This document shows positions 53,613-60,524 of a stretch of 64,000 bases of DNA, one piece after another; positions within the stretch are counted from its first letter, which is position 1, and every line of letters begins with the position of its first letter. Origin of the DNA: Opitutaceae bacterium (GTDB taxonomy: Bacteria; Verrucomicrobiota; Verrucomicrobiia; Opitutales; Opitutaceae); contig JANQKI010000172.1 of the NCBI GenBank assembly GCA_028281165.1, positions 20,977-84,976 of the forward strand, written 5' to 3'. The notes under the pieces were generated by a model. That model was given only the letters and a program-made list of their open reading frames with translations. It was not told the origin of the DNA and made no database searches. Position numbers and translations under genes: made by a program.

Positions 53613-54719
53613 GTGAAAACACTACAAAAAATTTCAGCAATCGCTTTATTTCTTCTAGTCGGAAGCGCATTGGAGGCTGCTCGGCTAAAAGATCTCGCCA
53701 CCATTCAAGGGGGTCGCGACAATCAGTTGGTCGGCTACTCGCTAGTCATGGGCCTGGCGGGGGATGGCGATAGTTCCTCCGAGATAACGATCAGGAGCGT
53801 GGTTAACCAAATGAAGCGGTTTGGCATGTCGATCGATCCTGAATTGCTTAGCAATATTGATAACGTAGCCGCTGTCATTGTTACGGCTGACATTCCTCCC
53901 TTCGCTCGCAAGGGAACGCGTATCGACGTTACGGTTGCATCGATGGGAGATGCGGAAAGCCTGCAAGGCGGCATTCTGATACAAACTCCTCTAGTCGGAG
54001 CCGATAACGTAGTTTACGCTGTCGCTCAGGGAGCTATTTCAGTCGGCGGATTTTTGGGTGGAGCAGCTGGGCCCGGCGGGGCGACGATTCAAAAGAATCA
54101 CCCGACAGTCGGCATGATTCCTAACGGCGCCATTGTGGAACAAGAGATTCCGATGGAAATCGTCGATCAAGGTCTTCTGCACTGGGTTTTGCATAGCCCG
54201 GATTTTTCCACTGCATCGCGTATGGCGGAAGCGATCAATGTTATTTATCCCTCAAGCGCGGTAGCTATGGATGCGGCGGCAATTCAGGTATCCATCCCTG
54301 AGATGTGGGATGGTCGCGAAGTGGATTTCATTTCTAAATTGGGCTCCATTACTTTGGCTCCTGACACGCCCGCTCGTGTGGTTTATAATGAAAAAACGGG
54401 TACAATTGTCTTTACCTCCGAAGTGCGCATTTCGACGGTTGCGGTTAGCCATGGCGCTTTAACGATTACCATAGCGAACAACCTAAATGTGTCCCAGCCA
54501 GGGGCTTTCGCCGAGGGAGGCGAGACGGCGGTGACACCGGCGACCACGGCTGAAGTAGAGGAGGTCTTAGGAGGATTCAAACTCGTTGAAGACTTTCCGA
54601 CCATTAGCGAAGTCAACACGGCTCTGAATTCTCTGGGCGTATCGACTCGCGAAATGATGTCCATTTTCCAAGCCATGAAAACTGCCGGAGCTTTGCAGGC
54701 AGAATTGATAAGCATGTAA
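53613..54719 (+). CDS. flgI: P-ring protein FlgI
   Basis: 368 residues from a GTG start. Signal peptide at about 1-20 (ISAIALFLLVGSALEAARLK). The FlgI signatures are RLKDLATIQGGRDNQLVGYS LVMGLAGDGDSS, RKGTRIDVTVASMGDAESLQ GG and NHPTVGMIPNGAIVEQEIP. The C-terminal block SLGVSTREMMSIFQAMKTAG ALQAEL is a perfect FlgI end. It is exported to the periplasm by Sec. Confidence 0.97.
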   Translation: MKTLQKISAIALFLLVGSALEAARLKDLATIQGGRDNQLVGYSLVMGLAGDGDSSSEITIRSVVNQMKRFGMSIDPELLSNIDNVAAVIVTADIPPFARKGTRIDVTVASMGDAESLQGGILIQTPLVGADNVVYAVAQGAISVGGFLGGAAGPGGATIQKNHPTVGMIPNGAIVEQEIPMEIVDQGLLHWVLHSPDFSTASRMAEAINVIYPSSAVAMDAAAIQVSIPEMWDGREVDFISKLGSITLAPDTPARVVYNEKTGTIVFTSEVRISTVAVSHGALTITIANNLNVSQPGAFAEGGETAVTPATTAEVEEVLGGFKLVEDFPTISEVNTALNSLGVSTREMMSIFQAMKTAGALQAELISM

Positions 54720-54721
54720 GT

Positions 54722-55060
54722 ATGGAGAATATACCTACAGTCATTACTGGATCGAATCCTCTGCAATGGAAAGAGCAGTTGCTGCAAGGAGGTGTGGAAA
54801 AGCAGCAGCAGCTCGAATCTGTTGCCAAGGAATTCGAGGGCGTATTAATCAGACAGTTTCTCGATCAAGCTCTTAAGCCGATGGATGGCGAAGGGGGTCT
54901 TTTCGGAACCGAGTCGAGTCCAATGCAGGACCAAATGATTAAGGACGCTTTGGCCAATAGCATTACGAAAGGGAGCTCAATGGGGCTTTCTTCCGTACTT
55001 CAGGCTCAGCTGATGACAAAGGGAGACAACAGTAGATTGGAAAACAATTCGAATGAATAG
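54722..55060 (+). CDS. flgJ: Rod-binding protein FlgJ, short form
   Basis: 112 residues with only the N-terminal rod-capping domain of FlgJ: ESVAKEFEGVLIRQFLDQAL KPMDGEGGLFGTESSPMQDQ MIKDALANSI. The C-terminal peptidoglycan hydrolase found in enterobacterial FlgJ is missing. This short version is common outside the Gammaproteobacteria. A separate muramidase would be needed to let the rod through and is not in the window. It overlaps the next gene by 8 bp. Confidence 0.88.
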   Translation: MENIPTVITGSNPLQWKEQLLQGGVEKQQQLESVAKEFEGVLIRQFLDQALKPMDGEGGLFGTESSPMQDQMIKDALANSITKGSSMGLSSVLQAQLMTKGDNSRLENNSNE

Positions 55061-55562
55061 CGCTTTAGAACAGCACGAATGGGAACCTCTCGTCGATGTA
55101 TTGAGAGATGAGTTACAAGAATACGGAGGTTTATACAACCTTCTAGATCGCCAGCAGGAGGAGATCTTCAGACGAGAGCCTGACGTGGTTATCGAGACTA
55201 ACGAAGAGATCGAGCATTATATGGCGGGAATGGGAGAGTTGCGTCTCAAGCGCGAGGAAATGGTCGGCGCTTTAGCGGAACGCTACGACTGCGACAAGGA
55301 TCTTTCCTTGAAAAAACTGATTCCTGAATTGCCGGAGTTCGCTCGCCCTCTGCTTCAAGCCCTGGTCGACGATGTGAATCATATGGTAGACAAGACTCGC
55401 CGCAAAGCGCGTCAAAATTTTCTGTTGCTTTCTCGTACCATGGAGCTGACGCAAGAGACTATCCGGTCCTTGCAGCCCGATCAGTACACCAAAACCTACA
55501 GTAAAAAGGGTCGGGTCGGCATGTCTCATCAGACGCCTTCGCGCTATAAGACTTTCGTGTAG
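55053..55562 (+). CDS. flgN: FlgN-like flagellar chaperone
   Basis: 169 residues, helical throughout (LLDRQQEEIFRREPDVVIET NEEIEHYM), with a final disordered tail rich in Lys, Gly and Thr. FlgN binds the hook-filament junction proteins FlgK and FlgL, whose genes follow directly. FlgN sequences are weakly conserved, so the call depends on position between flgJ and flgK, length and the paired coiled coils. Confidence 0.78.
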   Translation: MNSALEQHEWEPLVDVLRDELQEYGGLYNLLDRQQEEIFRREPDVVIETNEEIEHYMAGMGELRLKREEMVGALAERYDCDKDLSLKKLIPELPEFARPLLQALVDDVNHMVDKTRRKARQNFLLLSRTMELTQETIRSLQPDQYTKTYSKKGRVGMSHQTPSRYKTFV

Positions 55563-55599
55563 CATTCCTCTTCTTGTACCAGCCTAACGAATACGAACT

Positions 55600-57057
55600 A
55601 TGAGTTCAAATATCATCGGAGATCTCGCCAACGCCACAAAGGCTTTAAATGCCCACCGTTTTGGCGTGACTACGGCGGGAACGAATTTAGCCAATGTCAA
55701 CAATCCTGAATACGCGAGGCAGCGTGTTGTTCTCGGCGAAAAAGGAGTCATCAATACGATTGTAGGACCGCGTGGGCTGGGAGTCGAGGTGGCGGGATTC
55801 ATGCACATGCGGGATCAAGTCCTGGACAAGGAGATCCTTCGCGAGTCGAGCATCAATAGCTCACTAGAAGCCCAGCTAAGCGCCCTCTCCAAGGCGGAAG
55901 CCAACATGGGGCAGGAGATTAATCGAAGCGGAGATTCGCCTTTCATTGATGGTGCTGCAAACAATGGAGCAGGGGCTGGGGGATTGGCGGAAACGCTCAA
56001 CGATTTTTTCAATGCTTGGCATTCTCTCTCGGCTAATCCCGCCTCCGATGCCGAGAAGGAATCCCTTATTCAAAAATCCACCATTCTAACGCAGAAGCTC
56101 AACGTAACAGCTGAGCGATTTAACGATCTGCAAGCCGATCTGAGTTTCCAAATGCAGACCGATTTGAATGAAGCGAATCGGCTCATTCAAGAAATCGGCC
56201 GTCTGAATTCGGAGATCGCTCGCTCAGAGGCGAGCAATGCCGGACAAGCTCTCACCTTGCGTGACGCTCGTCAGTCTCGCTTGGAAGATCTTTCTAAACT
56301 CATTCAAATCGATGTAGCGAACATCGATGATAGTGGGGGCCAGATTCGCGTTACGATGCAGACTACCAGCGGAGCGAGTGTCAATCTCGTCAACTATGCC
56401 AGAACGGAGACGCTTGAACTTGATGACTCGACCCCGGGTCTGCCAATTTTCACCGTCAAAGGTACAACGACTCAAGTCAGCATCAAAGGTGGCAGTATCC
56501 AGGGAGCTATTCTTGCTCGAGATGGAGCCATTCAACAATATATCAATCGATTGGATACACTTGCGTCTGAACTTGTCACGCAAGTGAACGGCATTTATAA
56601 TTCCGGTGTTGCTCCAGGGACTACGAATTTCTTTACGGATACGGGAGCCGCCTCTGAAAGGACAGCCCTCGGTATCTCTCTGGATGCGACTGTTAGCGCC
56701 ACAACCCTTAGGACGACCAATACAGTGGCTCAAGATCAGGGGGACAATACGATTGCTCTGGCCATAGCCGAACTGGATGAAACCAGTTTTGTTAATTTGG
56801 GTAACCGAACCTTTAGTAGTTTCTATCGGGCCCAAGTATCCGACCTAGCGGAAACGACTTCCACGATTAATTCTCGCCTGGATGACGAGAGTATCGTGTT
56901 CAAGCTTCTTAAAGAGCAGCAAGACGCGGTTTCCGGCGTTTCGATAGACGAAGAAATGACGGACATGATTAAATTCCAGCGGGCTTTCGAGGCGACTGGC
57001 CGCTTGGTACGAGCGATCGACGAAATGCTAGACGTTATCATCAACAGAATGTTCTAA
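55600..57057 (+). CDS. flgK: Flagellar hook-associated protein 1 FlgK
   Basis: 485 residues. N-terminal LANATKALNAHRFGVTTAGT NLANVNNPEYARQRV is the rod/hook-like helix. DTLASELVTQVNGIYNSG is a FlgK-specific segment in the centre. The C-terminal VSGVSIDEEMTDMIKFQRAF EATGRLVRAIDEMLDVIINR M is the typical end. It forms the first ring of the hook-filament junction. No strong ribosome-binding site precedes the ATG. Confidence 0.95.
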   Translation: MSSNIIGDLANATKALNAHRFGVTTAGTNLANVNNPEYARQRVVLGEKGVINTIVGPRGLGVEVAGFMHMRDQVLDKEILRESSINSSLEAQLSALSKAEANMGQEINRSGDSPFIDGAANNGAGAGGLAETLNDFFNAWHSLSANPASDAEKESLIQKSTILTQKLNVTAERFNDLQADLSFQMQTDLNEANRLIQEIGRLNSEIARSEASNAGQALTLRDARQSRLEDLSKLIQIDVANIDDSGGQIRVTMQTTSGASVNLVNYARTETLELDDSTPGLPIFTVKGTTTQVSIKGGSIQGAILARDGAIQQYINRLDTLASELVTQVNGIYNSGVAPGTTNFFTDTGAASERTALGISLDATVSATTLRTTNTVAQDQGDNTIALAIAELDETSFVNLGNRTFSSFYRAQVSDLAETTSTINSRLDDESIVFKLLKEQQDAVSGVSIDEEMTDMIKFQRAFEATGRLVRAIDEMLDVIINRMF

Positions 57058-57089
57058 AATTCTGAATACTAATCTAAATCCCACGCGCC

Positions 57090-58013
57090 ATGAGAGTTAC
57101 CAGTAACACCTTCCCGAATTCCCTGCTAAGGCATCTCGAGCGGATAACGGTCGATATGAATAAACTGCAAGAGCAGGCGGCCAATGGCCAGCGCATTACA
57201 AACGTGTCCGACGATTCGGCGGCAGCCAATCGAATCCTGGATATGCAAGAGGAGAAAGAGAAGATCGCTCAATTCACGAAAAATGGCGCTAGGGCGGAGA
57301 ACATTAATAACACGACGATCTCGCAGGTTCAGAATTTCATAAAAATTTCCGATCGTGTTAATGAAATCGCTACACTAGCTAATGACTTGAAGGGCGAAGA
57401 AGGCCTGCAAGCTTACGCTGAGGAGGTGAACGAGCTCATTGAACATGCCCTGCAAGGCGCGAATGCAAAGTTCAATGGCGAATACATTTTTGGAGGCACT
57501 GCTAGCGGATCCGCTCCATTTGCGGCCAACGTTGATGCCAATGGCAAAGTAGTTGATCCTGATGGGGCCGGAGCTGGTGTAGCTGTTACCTACAATGGAG
57601 CCGCTTCAGGTCCGGAGTTCCATCTCTCGGAATCCGGGCTCGTTTCGCCTTTTACAGACGGTACCACCAATCAGCAATTCGCCGATTTCATTAACAATAT
57701 GGTTGAGCTTCGGGATGCTCTAGAGAGTGGTACCCAAAATGCGGTTACACCTGCTATTCGCCAGAATCTTGAGACTTCGGAAGATCAGCTGATATTCAGT
57801 CTAAGCCGTCAGGGCTCGGTTCAGCTGCGCATCGAATTCGATCTAAATTTAAACAGACAACGCTACACGGATCTCGAGGAGAACATCTCAGCCGAGGCCG
57901 ATGTGGATATTTCGCAAACTGTGGTCAGGTTGACTCAGGTTCAAAACGCATTCCAGGCTTCTTTGCAAAGCGCGGGTCGTGTCCTCAACAGTTCGCTCCT
58001 CCAGTTCATTTAG
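57090..58013 (+). CDS. flgL: Flagellar hook-associated protein 3 FlgL
   Basis: 307 residues. The start MRVTSNTFPNSLLRHLERIT VDMNKLQEQAANGQRITNVS is flagellin-like helix D0/D1. HALQGANAKFNGEYIFGGTA is the FlgL signature, and the C-terminus is again flagellin-like (VVRLTQVQNAFQASLQSAGR VLNSSLLQFI). It connects FlgK to the filament. Downstream fliW-csrA-flagellin complete the filament section of the locus. Confidence 0.95.
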   Translation: MRVTSNTFPNSLLRHLERITVDMNKLQEQAANGQRITNVSDDSAAANRILDMQEEKEKIAQFTKNGARAENINNTTISQVQNFIKISDRVNEIATLANDLKGEEGLQAYAEEVNELIEHALQGANAKFNGEYIFGGTASGSAPFAANVDANGKVVDPDGAGAGVAVTYNGAASGPEFHLSESGLVSPFTDGTTNQQFADFINNMVELRDALESGTQNAVTPAIRQNLETSEDQLIFSLSRQGSVQLRIEFDLNLNRQRYTDLEENISAEADVDISQTVVRLTQVQNAFQASLQSAGRVLNSSLLQFI

Positions 58014-58045
58014 ACTGAAGTCATTCATTTCACCAGTTAATCTTC

Positions 58046-58495
58046 ATGAAAGTCGCAACAGAAGCTCAATCTAACAAGGAGGTCTGGATAAAGCCTGCGG
58101 AATTCAAACTTCCCCAAGGTCTTATCGGCTTTCCTGACGTAACCGATTTTGAACTACTCGCCAATACTGATGAGCTCCCCTTTATGTGGATACGCAGTAT
58201 TGAGCGACACGAAGTGGGATTCATTGTTATCGAACCATCCGAAATCCTCGATAGCTATGAGGTGGAGATTCCTGACGACGATATAGCGGCTCTCGATATT
58301 AAGTCTGAGGCGGATACGCTCGTTTTGAATATCGTTACGCTTAAGGACGGAGATCCAATCGAATCGGCGACTGTTAATCTGATAGGGCCTATCGTGCTGA
58401 ATCGTCACACGATGGAAGGTAAGCAAGTAGTCATACTGAATAATCATAAGTTTTCGGCGCGTCATCCCATCATGGAGGGAGTCGAGGAAAACTAA
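58046..58495 (+). CDS. fliW: Flagellar assembly factor FliW
   Basis: 149 residues. Family features: [40 protein letters not shown] and the C-terminal [32 protein letters not shown], which end in the typical Q..L....Y..R.P pattern. FliW binds CsrA and, alternatively, flagellin. When flagellin is exported FliW is free to sequester CsrA, which releases flagellin mRNA. The gene lies immediately before csrA, the common arrangement. Confidence 0.95.
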   Translation: MKVATEAQSNKEVWIKPAEFKLPQGLIGFPDVTDFELLANTDELPFMWIRSIERHEVGFIVIEPSEILDSYEVEIPDDDIAALDIKSEADTLVLNIVTLKDGDPIESATVNLIGPIVLNRHTMEGKQVVILNNHKFSARHPIMEGVEEN

Positions 58496-58511
58496 CCGAG
58501 GAAGGACTGTC

Positions 58512-58805
58512 ATGCTTATACTTTCAAGGAAGGCTAACGAGGCGATTGTAATCGCCGACAATATCGAGATTTGCATTACACGGATCGATGGCGATGTGGT
58601 TAAGCTAGGTATCAACGCTCCACGTTCCATTCCCATCGTTCGCAAGGAATTGATTGAAGAAATCAAGGAGACCAATCGCGAGGCCATTGCCAGGCCTGCT
58701 GCAGAGCCGACTGCCGATAAGGCAGCTAAGCCTCAGCTATCAGGGCTAGCTAAGAGTTTGGCATCCAAGAAACTTAAAAAGGAACAACACGTCACCAGTC
58801 CCTGA
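58512..58805 (+). CDS. csrA: Carbon storage regulator CsrA with extended C-terminus
   Basis: 97 residues. Residues 1-60 are a full CsrA fold: [40 protein letters not shown] with the RNA-binding residues around Leu4/Arg6 and Arg44-equivalent, then [13 protein letters not shown]. The tail (about 61-97) is Ala/Pro/Lys-rich ([20 protein letters not shown]) and is an addition beyond the common 55-70 residue length. AGGA lies 10 bp upstream of the ATG. CsrA blocks translation at GGA-containing leaders; the flagellin leader that follows has such sites. Confidence 0.95.
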   Translation: MLILSRKANEAIVIADNIEICITRIDGDVVKLGINAPRSIPIVRKELIEEIKETNREAIARPAAEPTADKAAKPQLSGLAKSLASKKLKKEQHVTSP

Positions 58806-58874
58806 TTGAGGGCAGGTGGCAGAAGAGCTGGAACGGAAAGCGGTTCTTCACAACCTAAAGGAAGAGGTCGTAAC
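58806..58874 (+). promoter_or_regulatory. Flagellin leader with probable CsrA-binding hairpin
   Basis: GGAAC (58830-58834) and GTTCT (58843-58847) pair (last pair G-U) around loop GGAAAGCG, putting a GGA in the loop as CsrA prefers. Further GGA trinucleotides are at 58830 and 58860. The last overlaps the ribosome site GGAAGAGG (58860-58867), 7 bp from the ATG. The leader sits directly between csrA and flagellin, downstream of fliW. Confidence 0.6.
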
Positions 58875-59768
58875 ATGGTTATAAATACAAATCAAAACGC
58901 GGTTGATGCGGCAAGTGTCTTGCAGCGTAGTCAAGCGTCTTTAAATCGTTCGCTGGCTCGATTGAGCTCGGGATCGAAAATCATAAATCCATCTGATGAC
59001 GCGGCTGGTCTAGCTGTCACCGAAAAGCTTGAAGCCCAGAATTCCCGTATCCAAGCGGCTCGGGTTAATGCTCAGAATACGGTTTCGCTCCTGCAGACGG
59101 CAGATGGCTTTTTGAGCAAGATGAGCGACGTGCTGAATCGCATGAGCGAGCTGTCTATCCTTTCTTTGGATGCAACAAAGAATGCCAGCGACGTTGCTTT
59201 GTACGCGATTGAGTTCGATCAGCTCAGAGAGCACTTGAGGGATGTGATTGGCAATGGGCCAAATGGAACGGATAGTGATCCGAATTGGAATACCTCGAGC
59301 TCGGAGCCAGCTGGCGCTTTTAATGGAATTAGTCTTTTCGGAGCTAGAGCGGACATGGTAGTTGTCACTGGTTCGAGTGGCGATCACACCATGACTATCG
59401 GCGCGATCAATTTGCGTGAAATTGGATCCGCTCTCTCGGATCTTTTGTGGGACAACACGGTGGATGCTGGTCAACCCACTTTAGACGTAGATACAAGCGG
59501 GGTCGTTGGCGTTTTAAACAGCTCTTTAGAGCAGGTTGCTCAAGAACGAGCCAAACTTGGATCCGTTCTCTCTCGCGTTGACGTTATTGAAGCTCAACTT
59601 CAAGTCGAATTTCAGAATCTAGAATCAGCTACTTCGCGTATCAGAGATGTGGATGTGGCCCAAGAGTCTACGAATTTTTCTAAATACAATATCCTGGTTC
59701 AATCAGGAACGGCGATGCTGGGCCAGGCTAACGCCTTGCCGCAAAGCGTTCTCCGCTTGCTTGGCTAG
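58875..59768 (+). CDS. Flagellin
   Basis: 297 residues from the ATG at 58875, preceded by GAGG at 7-bp spacing. An in-frame TTG at 58806 would add a region unlike flagellin. N-terminal MVINTNQNAVDAASVLQRSQ, LSSGSKIINPSDDAAGLAVT and LLQTADGFLSKMSDVLNRM. The C-terminal half ends SRIRDVDVAQESTNFSKYNI LVQSGTAMLGQANALPQSVL RLLG. The central variable domain is small (about 150-210). This is one of two flagellin genes here. It is directly downstream of csrA, and its leader looks CsrA-controlled. Confidence 0.95.
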   Translation: MVINTNQNAVDAASVLQRSQASLNRSLARLSSGSKIINPSDDAAGLAVTEKLEAQNSRIQAARVNAQNTVSLLQTADGFLSKMSDVLNRMSELSILSLDATKNASDVALYAIEFDQLREHLRDVIGNGPNGTDSDPNWNTSSSEPAGAFNGISLFGARADMVVVTGSSGDHTMTIGAINLREIGSALSDLLWDNTVDAGQPTLDVDTSGVVGVLNSSLEQVAQERAKLGSVLSRVDVIEAQLQVEFQNLESATSRIRDVDVAQESTNFSKYNILVQSGTAMLGQANALPQSVLRLLG

Positions 59769-59782
59769 AAGGGAAGAATCCT

Positions 59783-60301
59783 ATGGATATCAGTATTGAT
59801 AAATACCTTTCCACTCTCCTGTCTTTCGCTCCTTGCGATAAGGGTGATGGCAGAAAAGCGGGAGATTACATTTCGCTTGTTCACATTCCGATTGAGGGTC
59901 CAGAGGAAGTGTATTCGCTTTCTTTTGACTCAAATAGTCCCACTCTGGTAGTTGCTCGCTTTCAGGAAACGGTTTGGGACTATCTTGCCAAAAGCCGTTC
60001 TGGATCATGCCAGTTGGCTCCTCAGGTTGATGTGCTTCAGGCAATAACCGATTACGAACATCCGATTTTCGATTACGTCAACCCAAGTTTATTGACTGAT
60101 TGCATGAGCCATAGCGATGGGAGACCAGGAATGGATTACTATTTGCTTATGTGGCAGTTTGATGGATACAGTTCTGTATCGGAATGCTGGGAACCCTATC
60201 GGAGAGGGGCTAGCTCCTGGATCACATTGATAGGAGCGATGCAGGCTCTGTCCAGCCAGTACGAATACACTGTTCAGGAACAAGATCCCGTCATAGTCTG
60301 A
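59783..60301 (+). CDS. Hypothetical protein downstream of flagellin
   Basis: 172 residues, soluble, acidic and aromatic-rich (DYYLLMWQFDGYSSVSECWE PYRRGASSWITLIGAMQALS). No signal peptide or membrane segment. It starts 14 bp after the flagellin stop, with GGGAAGAATC as a possible ribosome site, and probably shares its transcript. No family was recognised, and a role in flagellin use or modification would be a guess from position. Confidence 0.65.
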   Translation: MDISIDKYLSTLLSFAPCDKGDGRKAGDYISLVHIPIEGPEEVYSLSFDSNSPTLVVARFQETVWDYLAKSRSGSCQLAPQVDVLQAITDYEHPIFDYVNPSLLTDCMSHSDGRPGMDYYLLMWQFDGYSSVSECWEPYRRGASSWITLIGAMQALSSQYEYTVQEQDPVIV

Positions 60302-60317
60302 CGGAAAGGATAATGCC

Positions 60318-60524
60318 GTGAGAACTCGGCCTTCGTTTAGGAATACTCGGCGAAAAAAGCCTTTTCTTGGGGTCAGGTTCGTCAACTGTTGCACGTATGG
60401 CCGGCTGTACTTAAATGACGATAGAACAGCGTACGTGGGAAGCTGTCCTCGTTGTGGAAAGGCCTATCACGTCCGCATCGGACCAACGGGAATATCGAAC
60501 CGTATGTTTATGGCTTACTGCTGA
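60318..60524 (+). CDS. Small zinc-ribbon-like protein
   Basis: 68 residues from a GTG start. Two Cys groups are visible: NCCTYGRLYLNDDRT and SCPRCGKAYHVRIGPTGISN. Together they form a likely four-Cys zinc site. The sequence is similar in flavour to short conserved proteins that I recall from Planctomycetes and Verrucomicrobia. Start is uncertain because only GTG is in range, but the AAGGATAATGCC before it fits a ribosome site. The 3' end overlaps the convergent ATPase gene by 10 bp. Confidence 0.6.
   Translation: MRTRPSFRNTRRKKPFLGVRFVNCCTYGRLYLNDDRTAYVGSCPRCGKAYHVRIGPTGISNRMFMAYC

Noticed and set aside
58806..58874. Extension of flagellin upstream of 58875
   Set aside because: TTG-started residues are Gly/Arg-rich and unlike flagellin; the region fits a regulatory leader with a ribosome site.
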